From assembly GCA_020831805.1 (NCBI GenBank), contig JAFIFX010000007.1, positions 1-64,000 of the forward strand: a stretch of 64,000 nucleotides of DNA, in the 5' to 3' direction. Source of the stretch: Planctomycetota bacterium (GTDB lineage: Bacteria > Planctomycetota > Phycisphaerae > Phycisphaerales > UBA1924). A program made the position numbers and the translations under genes. Shown here one piece after another: positions 1 through 9,477 of the stretch. The notes under the pieces were generated by a model. The model had not been told where the DNA came from, did not search any database, and saw only the letters and a program-made list of their open reading frames with translations. The first letter of the stretch is position 1, and each line of letters opens with the position of its first letter.

Positions 1-29
1 GCAACTGCTTCCGACACTGCGGCTACACG

Positions 30-346
30 CTACATCCGGCGTAGAACCGCTCTAGAGCGTTTGTCTGCGAGGTTTTGAATAGAACCACATGCCTCAATAG
101 TTATCACGTCCGCAAACGGAGCAAAACGATTGCTTCCTAGGTTCTCAGGGGCGATTGAAATCCACAAGCCGTCTGGTTGTGTTCTGGGCGTTGCGACTCC
201 GGGTTGAAGTAGGCGAGGGTGGGTTGCGTTTTGCTCTGATACAGGTTGGGCACGCAACCAGACACCATCGGCGACTGCAGGAGTCCAGAGGCGTGTGGCA
301 TTGGGCCACTGCTGTAAGTAGTTTTTGGCTACTGAATCAAGGCGGG

Positions 347-353
<7 letters not shown>
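30..353 (-). CDS. Conserved-looking hypothetical fragment, probably truncated
   Basis: The frame reads as a plausible protein (stretches such as DGVWLRAQP, QPDGLWISIAPE and CGSIQNLADKRSR) rather than a GC-shadow. It stops soon after the KRSR motif, near the window edge. The GTG used as start overlaps the stop of the acyl-CoA mutase gene, so the true 5' end is uncertain. One of the other minus-strand frames stays open to position 1 past the KRSR motif, so a frameshift is possible. From memory the motif resembles a family of unknown function that continues beyond KRSR; this is not verified. It could be a decayed gene. Confidence 0.35.
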
Positions 354-2074
<1,721 letters not shown>

Positions 2075-2212
2075 GGGTCGGTCCTCGCTCGCTGTGTCGG
2101 GCCGTCTGGCCCGAGCCATGGATCGGCCTGGGTGACGGATCGGGTTGGCTGGTAAGAGTTTAGGGGACGGGAGGAGGGGAGGGAAGACCGGGCCGGGCGT
2201 GGCCGCCGGGGA

Positions 2213-3139
2213 TCAGTGGGCAGGGGAAGGGGCAGGGGAAGGGGGGTTGGGTTTGGGGCGGTCTTTGATGCGGGCGACGATGGCGGCGGCGAGGACGAAG
2301 ATGCCGCTGACGGTGGCGATCATGCCGGCGGCGTTGAGGGTCAGGTCGGGGACGAAGAGGGGGGGGAGCTGGGTGGCGGCGAAGTAGCCGCCGACGGCGG
2401 TGGCGATGGCGATGGCCTGGGAGAGGAGGATCTGCGTGCCCAGGCGGTTGGTGAGCATGCGGGCGGCGGCGGGGGGGCAGATGAGCATGGCGATGACGAG
2501 GATCGAGCCGACGGCCTCGAAGGAGGCGACGACGGCGGCGGCGGCGAGGGTCATCAGGAGGGTGTTGACCAGACCGGGGCGGAAGCCGAGGGCGCCGGCG
2601 AGGGCGGGGTCGAAGGAGGTGAGGCGGAGTTCCTTGTAGAAGACGGCGGTGAAGGCGATCGTGCCGAGCATGACGAAGGCGAGGGTGTGGACCTGGCGGG
2701 GGAGGGTGGCGAGGGAGGCGAGGGTGATGTTGTCGGGTGGGAACCAGAGGAGTGCCTCGAGGTTGCCGTGGAGGACGCAGTCGGCGTCGAGGTCGATGGT
2801 GCGGGGGATGTGCTGGATGAGGACGACGCCGAGGGCAAAGAGGGTGGTGAAGGTGACGCCCATGGCGGCGCCGCGGTCGACCTTGCCAAGGGACTGGATG
2901 AGGCTGGTCAGGGCGACGGTGACGAGGCCGGCGGCGGCGGCGCCGAGGAGCATGGGGATGGGCTCGCGCGAGGCGGTGAGGATGAAGGCGGCGGCGATGC
3001 CGGGGAGGACGGCGTGGGAGATGGCGTCGCCCATGAGGGACTGGCGGCGGAGGACGAGGTAGTTGCCGACGAGGGCGCAGGCGCAGGCGGCCAGGGTGGC
3101 GGCGAGGAGGGGGGCGAGATCGAGGGTGAGGAAGGTCAT
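2213..3139 (-). CDS. troD: Metal ABC transporter permease (ABC-3 family)
   Basis: This is a 308-residue polytopic inner-membrane permease of the ABC-3 (zinc/manganese/iron) family. It has the typical opening with NYLVLRRQSLMGDAISHAVLPG near residues 26-47 and about eight hydrophobic segments. It is the last gene of the troA-troB-troC-hypothetical-troD run and should pair with the fused permease at 3672-5036 as a heterodimer served by the TroB ATPase. The start lacks a Shine-Dalgarno; the 37-nt space before it is pyrimidine-rich and contains CCGTCTCT twice. Confidence 0.88.
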   Translation of the reverse strand: MTFLTLDLAPLLAATLAACACALVGNYLVLRRQSLMGDAISHAVLPGIAAAFILTASREPIPMLLGAAAAGLVTVALTSLIQSLGKVDRGAAMGVTFTTLFALGVVLIQHIPRTIDLDADCVLHGNLEALLWFPPDNITLASLATLPRQVHTLAFVMLGTIAFTAVFYKELRLTSFDPALAGALGFRPGLVNTLLMTLAAAAVVASFEAVGSILVIAMLICPPAAARMLTNRLGTQILLSQAIAIATAVGGYFAATQLPPLFVPDLTLNAAGMIATVSGIFVLAAAIVARIKDRPKPNPPSPAPSPAH

Positions 3140-3176
3140 GGGGGAAGAGACGGAGAGATTGAGAGACGGAGTGGGA

Positions 3177-3632
3177 TTAAGGGTTGCCTTGGGGTGTGGT
3201 ACCGGTTGTTCGCAGGATGAGGATCGTGAGGGCCAGACCGATCAGGAGCGTGATTGTGATGAAGATGAATGTTCGCGGACTCTGGCGGACAGCGTTGGTG
3301 CGGCGGTTGTCCGTGGGGAACATGCCGACCAGTTCTTCGAGCGTCTGGCCGGAGTCACTGTCGACGTTTCCGCAATAGATGAGGTGCTCGATCAGTGAGG
3401 ACCGAAGGGCGTTGGTTGATTCCGGGTTCGGGGGCGTGCTTTCGAACTTGCCTCCGGCTTCCACCGTTCCTTGGACGGAGATGCGCGAGCCGTTGGCGGC
3501 GTAGAGGGTATAGTCGCCACTGAGAAGAAAGTACGGTTCGATGTCGGCGCACATCTGCTCGATGCTGTCGTACATGAAGATTTCGAGCCCGTCGATGGCG
3601 AAGATCTTGTTGTCGGTGTCCGTCGATGTCAT
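3177..3632 (-). CDS. Hypothetical membrane-anchored protein inside the metal operon
   Basis: I do not recognise a family. The 151-residue product has a soluble acidic N-terminal part of about 115 residues and one hydrophobic C-terminal helix (TFIFITITLLIGLALTILI). It may therefore be tail-anchored with its N-terminus in the cytoplasm. It lies between the two permease genes in the same direction with gaps of about 37-40 nt, so it is probably co-transcribed with them. Its GC content is lower than that of its neighbours, which suggests later insertion into the operon. Confidence 0.7.
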   Translation of the reverse strand: MTSTDTDNKIFAIDGLEIFMYDSIEQMCADIEPYFLLSGDYTLYAANGSRISVQGTVEAGGKFESTPPNPESTNALRSSLIEHLIYCGNVDSDSGQTLEELVGMFPTDNRRTNAVRQSPRTFIFITITLLIGLALTILILRTTGTTPQGNP

Positions 3633-3671
3633 CTGGTGGCCCTCGTCGCGCTGGTTGAGGTGTGTCCGTGA

Positions 3672-5036
3672 TCAGGCGGGTGGGGGGAGTCGGACGCCTC
3701 GTTTTTCGAGGGCGGATTCGAGGCGATGGATGATGGTGTCGTCGAGGATGTGTTCGACCTGGTCGGTGGGCCAGTCGGTGTGGGTGCGGGCGATGTCGGC
3801 GTAGGTGACGAGGTACTCCTCCCAGAGGAGGTGGTTGCGTCGGAGTTGGGCGCCGAGGGCGAGGCCGGCCTTGGTGGGGGTGAGGCGGGTGTGGGAGGTC
3901 ACGCGGACTTCCCCCTCCGGCCTCGCTGCGCTTTGGCCACCTCCCCCGTCGGAGACGGGGGAGGATCTTTGGGCGAGCCTTGCGGCTTGGAGGTAGAAGG
4001 CCACTGGGCGAGCGATGACCTGTCGGCGGGGGGGGTGGGTGTGGTCGTGGGTATGGGCGAGGTAGAGGTTTTCCAGGGCGTGGTCGGTGGCGATGCGGAA
4101 GCGGTGCCAGGCGGCGCGGGCGGTGGTGGCGAGCGCGCCGCGGCGGGGGGCCAGGAGCATGGAGGCGAAGAAGATCGCGCCAGCGGTCAGGACGATGGCC
4201 GCGCCGGCGGGGGTGTTCGGGGCGAGGGCGGAGATGGCCGCGCCGAGGTAGCCGGAGCCGGCGCCGATGACCGCGCCCAGGGCGACCATGCGGGATGAGC
4301 GGTCGGTCCAGAAGCGGGCGGCGGCGGGGGGGATGATGAGCAGGGCGATGACGAGGATGATGCCGACGGCCTGGATGCCGGCGACGGTCACGAGGACGAT
4401 CAGGGCGAGCAGGGCCAGGTCGAGGAACTGCACGGGCAGGCCGATGGTCTGGGCGAAGTTGGCGTTGAAGGCGAGGAGGCGGAGTTCCTTGAAGAGCAGG
4501 ACGCCGAGGATCAGGGCGGTCAGGGCGAGGGCGCCCATGAGCTTGGCGTCGGCGGGGAGCATGGCGGCGGTCTGGCCGAAGATGAAGTGGTGCAGGCCGG
4601 CGGCGGAGCCCTGGGGGCTGCGCTGGATGTAGGAGAGCAGGACGACGCCGAGGCCGAAGGTGACCGAGAGGGTGATGCCGATGGCGGCGTCCTCCTCGAG
4701 GCGGGTGAGCCGGTTGATGGCGTGCATCATCAGCGCACCGAGGAGGCCCGCGACCGCCGCGCCGAGGAGCAGGACGGGCAGGGACTTGCCGTTGACGCCC
4801 AGGGCGACCGCGGCGAGGTAGGCCGTGGCGACGCCGGGGAGCATGGCGTGGGCGATGGCGTCGGAGGTCAGCGAGCGTTTGCGGAGCAGGGCGAAGGAGC
4901 CGACGACGCCGGACGCCAGGCCGAGCAGGGTCACGCCGACGATGACGGTGGTGGTGTTGAAGCCGGCGCGGAGGGTGAGGACCGTCCAGAGGTCGGAGAG
5001 GAAGGTGGGGTCGGTTGGGGGTGTGGGGGGTTGCAT
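3672..5036 (-). CDS. troC: Metal ABC permease fused to a DtxR/TroR-like C-terminal domain
   Basis: Residues 1 to about 300 form an ABC-3 permease (LLRKRSLTSDAIAHAMLPG near residue 50, several membrane segments, IPPAAARFW near 235). A cytoplasmic extension follows. It begins with LENLYLAHTH, like the first helix of a DtxR winged helix, and ends with LTPTKAGLALGAQ, HLLWEEYL and a helical segment to residue 450 that resembles the DtxR/MntR dimerisation domain. The usual metal-ligand cluster (E..EH) appears degenerate (VEHILDD). In Treponema, TroR is a separate protein encoded in the tro operon. A palindromic repeat lies in the linker at about residues 357-366. The tail may sense metal and gate transport, or it may bind DNA; the sequence does not decide. 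Confidence 0.85.
   Translation of the reverse strand: MQPPTPPTDPTFLSDLWTVLTLRAGFNTTTVIVGVTLLGLASGVVGSFALLRKRSLTSDAIAHAMLPGVATAYLAAVALGVNGKSLPVLLLGAAVAGLLGALMMHAINRLTRLEEDAAIGITLSVTFGLGVVLLSYIQRSPQGSAAGLHHFIFGQTAAMLPADAKLMGALALTALILGVLLFKELRLLAFNANFAQTIGLPVQFLDLALLALIVLVTVAGIQAVGIILVIALLIIPPAAARFWTDRSSRMVALGAVIGAGSGYLGAAISALAPNTPAGAAIVLTAGAIFFASMLLAPRRGALATTARAAWHRFRIATDHALENLYLAHTHDHTHPPRRQVIARPVAFYLQAARLAQRSSPVSDGGGGQSAARPEGEVRVTSHTRLTPTKAGLALGAQLRRNHLLWEEYLVTYADIARTHTDWPTDQVEHILDDTIIHRLESALEKRGVRLPPPA
3937..3966. repeat. Dispersed palindromic repeat, family 1 (inside troC)
   Basis: The core has CCTCCCCCGTC facing GACGGGGGAGG across a 2-nt centre. A near-identical copy, differing by one base, is at 6937-6966. 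Here it is translated in frame as SSPVSDGGGG in the linker before the DtxR-like domain. Confidence 0.85.
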
Positions 5037-5049
5037 GGTGTGTCCGGAA

Positions 5050-5901
5050 TCAGGACGACCGGCTGGAAGCCGGTCCCACCATCTGAGCGGCCTCGGAGAG
5101 CAGGGTGAGTTTGCCGGCGTAGGTGCGGCGGATGTTCTCGTCGGTGAAGGCGTCTTCGACCGGGCCCTGGGCGATGACGCGGGTGTTGAGGAGCAGGCAG
5201 CGGTCGAAGTACGAGCGGACGGTGGTCAGGTCGTGGTGGACGCAGACGACGGTCTTGCCCTGGTCGCGGAGGTCCTTGAGCAGCTCGACGATGGTGCGTT
5301 CGGTGGCGGCGTCGACGCCGGCGAAGGGCTCGTCCATGAAGTAGAGGTCGGCGTGCTGGGTGAGCGCGCGGGCGAGGAAGACGCGCTGCTGCTGGCCGCC
5401 GGAGAGCTGGGCGATCTGGCGTCCGGCGAGGTCGGCCATGCCGACCTGGGCGAGGGCGTCGCGGGCGGCCTGCTTGTGCTTCTTCGAAACGGGCAGGCAC
5501 CAGCCGATCTTGCGGTAGCGGCCCATGGCGACGACATCGAGGGCGGAGACGGGGAACTCCCAGTCGACGGACTCGCGCTGGGGGACATACGCGATGCGGT
5601 CGCGGACCTTGCGGAGCGGGCGGCCCCAGAACTCGACGATGCCGGTGGCCTTGGGCAGCAGGCCGAGGCAGGCCTTGATCAGCGTGGACTTGCCCGCGCC
5701 GTTGGGGCCGACAACGGCCGTGAGCGACCCGGGTGGGGCGTTGAAGTCGATGGACCAGAGGACGGGCTTGCGGTGGTAGGCGACGGTCAGCGCGTGGACG
5801 GAGAGGGGGTTGTCCGCCGAGTGCTCGGGCAGGGGGTCGAGGCGGGAGCGGGTTGGGGCGGTTGCTTGGGTGGTCACGGGGCTGGTCACGGGGGCGGTCA
5901 C
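5050..5901 (-). CDS. troB: Metal ABC transporter ATP-binding protein
   Basis: This 283-residue cytoplasmic ATPase powers the Tro-type importer. It shows Walker A (VVGPNGAGKST), a Q-loop (YVPQRE), the ABC signature (QLSGGQQQRVFLARAL), Walker B (DLYFMDEPFAGVD) and the switch histidine (VCVHHD). It overlaps troA by 4 nt (ATGA type), which indicates translational coupling. The last residues (MVGPASSRSS) are encoded by a hairpin repeat at 5057-5075, so the C-terminus has been extended by a repeat insertion. Confidence 0.93.
   Translation of the reverse strand: MTAPVTSPVTTQATAPTRSRLDPLPEHSADNPLSVHALTVAYHRKPVLWSIDFNAPPGSLTAVVGPNGAGKSTLIKACLGLLPKATGIVEFWGRPLRKVRDRIAYVPQRESVDWEFPVSALDVVAMGRYRKIGWCLPVSKKHKQAARDALAQVGMADLAGRQIAQLSGGQQQRVFLARALTQHADLYFMDEPFAGVDAATERTIVELLKDLRDQGKTVVCVHHDLTTVRSYFDRCLLLNTRVIAQGPVEDAFTDENIRRTYAGKLTLLSEAAQMVGPASSRSS
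5057..5075. repeat. Dispersed hairpin repeat, family 3 (3' end of troB)
   Basis: GACCGGCT and AGCCGGTC form an 8-bp stem around GGA. Sequences of this type are, from memory, scattered through planctomycete genomes. Only one copy is in this window, and it overlaps the last codons of troB. Confidence 0.6.
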
Positions 5902-6854
5902 GGGCTCTCGGGTCGGTGCTCGAACGGGGGCGCGTTGCCGCCGAGGGCCTCGACGATGGTGCGGACATTGTGCTCGATCATGCCGAGGTAGGTTCCTTCC
6001 TTGGTATCGGCGGGACCCATGGCGTCGGAGTAGAGACTGCCGCCGAGGGCGACATCGTGGCCGCGGGCCTGGGCGCCGGCGATCAGGGCGCGGATGTTGC
6101 GGTCGGAAACGGAGGTCTCGGTGAAGACGGCGGGGATGCGCCGGTCGACGAGGAGGGTGACGAGGCGCTCGATGTCGCGGACGCCGGCCTCGGACTCGGT
6201 CGAGAGGCCCTGGATGGCGTGGACCTCGATGTGGTAGCGGTCGGCGAAGTAGTTGAAGGCGTCGTGGGCGGTGACGAGGACGCGCTGGGACTCGGGGATG
6301 GTGGCGACGGCCGCATCGGCCCAGGCGTGCAGGGCGCGGAGGTGCTGCTGGTAGGCCCCGGCGTTGGCGCGGTAGGTGTCGGCGTGGTCGGGGTCGAGGT
6401 CGGCCAGGGCCTCGGCGATGGCGTTGGTGACCTCGAGCCAGGCGAGGGGGTCCATCCAGAGGTGCGGGTCGAGCTGGTCCGGCTCGTCGGGGTCATCGAG
6501 CAGGATGGACTGGTCGACGGCCTCGGCGACGCGGACGACCGGCGTGCCGCGGTCGGCCAGACGCCGGAACGCGTCGTCCATGCGGCCCTCGAGGTAGTGC
6601 CCGTTGGCGAGGACGAGATCGGCCGCGAGCAGGGCGGTCATGTCGGAGCGGGCCGGTCGGAACAGGTGCGGGTCGACGCCCTCGCCCATCAGGGAGGTCA
6701 CGCTGGCACGGTCGCCGGCGATGTGGCGGGTCGGGTCGGCGATCATGGCGGTGGTGGCCACGACGCGGAGGGTCCCTTCCGGCACGGCGGGGGCCGGTTC
6801 GCGGGAGCAGGCGGGCAGGAGCAGGGCGAGGATGAGCAGGAGGCGGGTGGGCAT
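5898..6854 (-). CDS. troA: TroA-type metal-binding lipoprotein of an ABC importer
   Basis: This 318-residue protein has a lipoprotein signal (LLLILALLLPACS; lipidated Cys16) and captures a divalent metal outside the cytoplasmic membrane. The four ligands match Treponema TroA: His63 (GVDPHLF), His131 (DPHLWMD), His197 (VTAHDAFNYF) and Asp277 (YSDAMG). Zinc, manganese or iron are all possible for this ligand set. It is the first gene of the operon. The start follows the -10 box by 6 nt with no ribosome site. Confidence 0.93.
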   Translation of the reverse strand: MPTRLLLILALLLPACSREPAPAVPEGTLRVVATTAMIADPTRHIAGDRASVTSLMGEGVDPHLFRPARSDMTALLAADLVLANGHYLEGRMDDAFRRLADRGTPVVRVAEAVDQSILLDDPDEPDQLDPHLWMDPLAWLEVTNAIAEALADLDPDHADTYRANAGAYQQHLRALHAWADAAVATIPESQRVLVTAHDAFNYFADRYHIEVHAIQGLSTESEAGVRDIERLVTLLVDRRIPAVFTETSVSDRNIRALIAGAQARGHDVALGGSLYSDAMGPADTKEGTYLGMIEHNVRTIVEALGGNAPPFEHRPESP

Positions 6855-6860
6855 GGGGGT

Positions 6861-6888
6861 ATTGTAGCATGGGCTACATTTGGGGCAA
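6861..6888 (-). promoter_or_regulatory. tro operon promoter with embedded dyad operator
   Basis: On the minus strand, TTGCCC (-35; 6883-6888) and TACAAT (-10; 6861-6866) are 16 bp apart. TACAAT ends 6 nt before the troA ATG, which predicts a leaderless mRNA. A perfect dyad, TGTAGC-ATGG-GCTACA (6863-6878), covers the spacer and most of the -10, as expected for a metal-responsive repressor site. Which regulator binds it is not known. Confidence 0.7.
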
Positions 6889-6920
6889 GGGGGTATTGGG
6901 GGCTGGGAAGACCCCCTCCG

Positions 6921-8156
6921 TCACCGCTTCGCGGTGCCACCTCCCCCGTCGGCGACGGGGGAGGATTTGGTGCCCTTGTAGAGGTTGAAGGTCAGCAGGC
7001 GGCACTCGATGGTGGCGTTCATGAAGGGGCGTTTGCGGGCGGGTTTGAGGCCGATGTGCTTGGCCAGGTGGGGGCTGCCGGTGAAGACATGGCCGGTCCA
7101 GCCGGGGCATTTCTGCTTGAAGAAGTCGCCGATGGCGGCGTAGGTGGGTTCGAGGTCGGCGGCGTCGCCCATGCGCTCGCCGTACTCGGGGTTGAGGATG
7201 ATGTGGCCGGGTTCGGACGGGATGGGGGTCTGGCGGAAGTCGCACTCGATGAAGCGGATGAGGTGGTCGACGCCGGCGGCCTGGGCGTTCTTCTTGGCGG
7301 CGTGGAGGGCGGCGGGGTCGTGGTCGGTGGCGATGATGGGGGGGATGTCGGCAGACCCGGGCGTGCCGCCAGTCTTCTTCACTCGCGCGCGGACGGACTG
7401 CCAGAGGTCGTCCACATCCCAGTTGGTTTTGGTGATGGCGTAGTCGGGGCGGAGCAGGCCGGGGGCGCGGGCGGTGGCGATGAGGGCGGCTTCGATGGCG
7501 AGGGTGCCGGAGCCGCACATGGGGTTGACCAGCGGCGTCGAGCCGTCGTAGCCGGCGGCGAGCAGGACGGCGGCGGCGAGGGTTTCGCGCATGGGGGCGG
7601 TGTGGGGGAGGTGGCGGTAGCCGCGGTTGGCCAGGGAGTGGGCGTTGATGTTCAGAAAGAGGGCGGCGCGGTCGTCCTTCCAGTAGAGGCTGAGGACCAC
7701 GCCGCGGCGGTCGGGGCCGGCGTCGGGGCGGGCGCCGGTCTTCTTGACCATGCGGTCGCAGATGGCGTCCTTGACGACCAGGGCGGGGTACATCTGGTTG
7801 TCGATGGTGGGGGTGTCGGCGTGGGCGCGGATGGTGATGTAGGAATCCGGCCCGGACGGCGGGCGGATCAGGTCCTCCCACGGATAGGCGGCCACCTCGG
7901 TGTAGAGGGCCTTGGGGGAGGGGCAGCGGAAGCGGGCGAGCTGCCACATGACATGGGTGGCGGTGCGCAGCCGCAGGGCCAGTTCCATGGCCTGCTCGAG
8001 GGTGGCGCCGACCTGGAGGTAGGTGGGGTGCTCCTCCTGGAACTCCGTGCCTTCACGCCCCCAGCCGAGGGCTTCGAGTTCGGCGCGGAGGATGGGGGCG
8101 GTGTGGGGGGCGCAGGTGATGCGGGTGGAGGCGCGTTTGGTGGGGGGAGGGGGCAC
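6921..8156 (-). CDS. THUMP-domain class I RNA methyltransferase (RlmL-N/COG0116-like)
   Basis: This 411-residue cytoplasmic enzyme probably methylates guanosine N2 in rRNA using SAM. An N-terminal THUMP region (about residues 55-180) is followed by a Rossmann methyltransferase domain with motif I NPMCGSGTLAIEAAL and acidic loop ATDHDPAAL. Catalytic motif IV reads NPEYGER where the family norm is NPPYGER, so Glu replaces the second Pro. The last residues, SSPVADGGGGTAKR, come from a family-1 repeat. I use the GTG start because TATCCT lies 5 nt upstream, consistent with a leaderless transcript. Confidence 0.85.
   Translation of the reverse strand: MPPPPTKRASTRITCAPHTAPILRAELEALGWGREGTEFQEEHPTYLQVGATLEQAMELALRLRTATHVMWQLARFRCPSPKALYTEVAAYPWEDLIRPPSGPDSYITIRAHADTPTIDNQMYPALVVKDAICDRMVKKTGARPDAGPDRRGVVLSLYWKDDRAALFLNINAHSLANRGYRHLPHTAPMRETLAAAVLLAAGYDGSTPLVNPMCGSGTLAIEAALIATARAPGLLRPDYAITKTNWDVDDLWQSVRARVKKTGGTPGSADIPPIIATDHDPAALHAAKKNAQAAGVDHLIRFIECDFRQTPIPSEPGHIILNPEYGERMGDAADLEPTYAAIGDFFKQKCPGWTGHVFTGSPHLAKHIGLKPARKRPFMNATIECRLLTFNLYKGTKSSPVADGGGGTAKR
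6937..6966. repeat. Dispersed palindromic repeat, family 1 (3' end of the methyltransferase)
   Basis: This copy differs by one base from 3937-3966 and is preceded by a second small dyad (CACCGC/GCGGTG). It supplies the last codons of the methyltransferase. Confidence 0.85.
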
Positions 8157-8161
8157 GGGGG

Positions 8162-8167
8162 AGGATA
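8162..8167 (-). promoter_or_regulatory. -10 box TATCCT of the methyltransferase gene (leaderless)
   Basis: TATCCT ends 5 nt before the GTG start, and there is no room for a ribosome site. Confidence 0.6.
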
Positions 8168-8316
8168 GGGAACGGAGTGTGTGCCCCGGCGGTCAAGGGT
8201 GATTGAACGAATCCGGGTCGGCTTTGCAGCCCTTCCAGTCGCTCAAGAGGATGTTCACAGCGGATGTCCCTGCAGCCCAGTGTCAGCCACTTCGCGGCAC
8301 CCTAATAGTGTACCAC

Positions 8317-8343
8317 CTTCAAGGCGATCTCGCGGCCTTGAAG
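8317..8343 (-). terminator. Hairpin downstream of the RelA/SpoT-type gene
   Basis: CTTCAAGGC and GCCTTGAAG form a perfect 9-bp stem with a 9-nt loop, about 33 nt past the stop codon. There is no T-tract, so it may be a processing or Rho-linked structure. The rest of 8168-8375 shows no gene I can support. Confidence 0.4.
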
Positions 8344-8375
8344 TTCCAAAGACGATAGTTCGAAATAATACAAAA

Positions 8376-9407
8376 CTACGCCAAAGCCTCGCGTAGCTTA
8401 GACACAAAAAGCTTCGTGTCAAGAAAATAATTTGGATATGCGCGCTGCAATGATGCTAATGACTTTGACGCGACCAAGACCGTTTCGCCATATCCGTTTA
8501 AATAAAACCGTCGCTCTGATTCCATATAGTGATTGGTCGCGTCTTCAATATCCTTTTCGCCATACCAAGACAAAAGAAGAGAGCTTTCCAATCTGTTGAA
8601 CTCGAGTACATAGTAGCCTTTGCCGTGATTTGCGGAGCTATTCACTAGCCTAAAGGCTTCATTGTAATGTGAAAGTGCATTAAAGGCGGACAATTTTCGT
8701 TCAAGCGCAACAGTACGCCTAACTAGCTCGGAGTCGCTCCTGGGAGTATAGGGAATTCTTGGAGTATTCTCCTTCAGGGCGAGAACTGAGCTTGCCAAGG
8801 CAAAGAATCGCAGCCAAGACTTATCGCCCATCCCTGCCTTAAAATCACAATTATAAACGAGGCCCGCCGCTTCCACTGCAGTTGCCCAGGCGTGCTGAAT
8901 TCTTGATCTAATCTGCAACTCAATCAGGAGTCCGTTGTAGTCTGTATTCTTGTCACTAAAATAGCGATAAACAAGATGCAGACTTCTGTACCCAGATCGC
9001 TTTGGGCGATCAATGTGATCCACTATGGCTTTGAGGTTGTGGCGAATATCGCTCGATCTAATTTCTTCGTGCACCCTTCGTACTTCATTAATGTCTCTGA
9101 CGACGGCTCGGCAGCCTCCGATATCTTGGATTTGACTGAGATTGAACGTCGGCATTCGCTTGAGTTTTGAAATTATAGACGGACTTCTTTTGATTCTTTG
9201 CGCGATTGTCGCGCTCTCGTAGACGCGAGTGGAATACCTTCGGAGTGCATTCTGCATCGTGTTTAATGGGAATGCGTGGGCGGATCTCCAATTGTTGACG
9301 ATCTGAGTAGCGATCTCAATATCTTCAGGTGTTCCAACGCCGTCGGCTAGTAGTCTGCCAGCTCGATCGACAGAAGCTTTTGAGTGTTCTCGCTTTGCCC
9401 ACGCCAA
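8376..9407 (-). CDS. RelA/SpoT-domain nucleotidyltransferase (small alarmone synthetase-like)
   Basis: This 343-residue protein has a (p)ppGpp-synthetase-type fold at about residues 50-185. Visible motifs are RIKRSPSIISKLKR (71-84), Asp95 in QDIGGCR, the RSGYRSLH loop (137-144), and ELQIRSRIQHAW (163-174) with Glu163 as the second metal ligand. No hydrolase, TGS or ACT domain is present, so it is not a housekeeping Rel. The 150-residue C-terminal part is unassigned. Such stand-alone enzymes make (p)ppGpp or ppApp, or pyrophosphorylate tRNA; some act as toxins or phage defence. Its AT-rich composition contrasts sharply with both neighbours and suggests transfer. The start is TTG, fixed by an upstream in-frame stop and by the N-terminal S-x-x-x-R-AG motif. 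No obvious antitoxin ORF adjoins it. Confidence 0.85.
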   Translation of the reverse strand: MAWAKREHSKASVDRAGRLLADGVGTPEDIEIATQIVNNWRSAHAFPLNTMQNALRRYSTRVYESATIAQRIKRSPSIISKLKRMPTFNLSQIQDIGGCRAVVRDINEVRRVHEEIRSSDIRHNLKAIVDHIDRPKRSGYRSLHLVYRYFSDKNTDYNGLLIELQIRSRIQHAWATAVEAAGLVYNCDFKAGMGDKSWLRFFALASSVLALKENTPRIPYTPRSDSELVRRTVALERKLSAFNALSHYNEAFRLVNSSANHGKGYYVLEFNRLESSLLLSWYGEKDIEDATNHYMESERRFYLNGYGETVLVASKSLASLQRAYPNYFLDTKLFVSKLREALA

Positions 9408-9477
9408 TTTAAGAACCCTTGGTTAAGGAGGTGAGTAAGAAAAGTGTCATGAAGTGGAGTGGATCGGTCCGGTCCCG

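Noticed and set aside
8181-8396. A 71-codon plus-strand frame in the gap beside the RelA/SpoT-type gene
   Set aside because: It lacks a ribosome site, runs into the other gene and has no protein-like features. A hairpin in this gap explains the local structure better.
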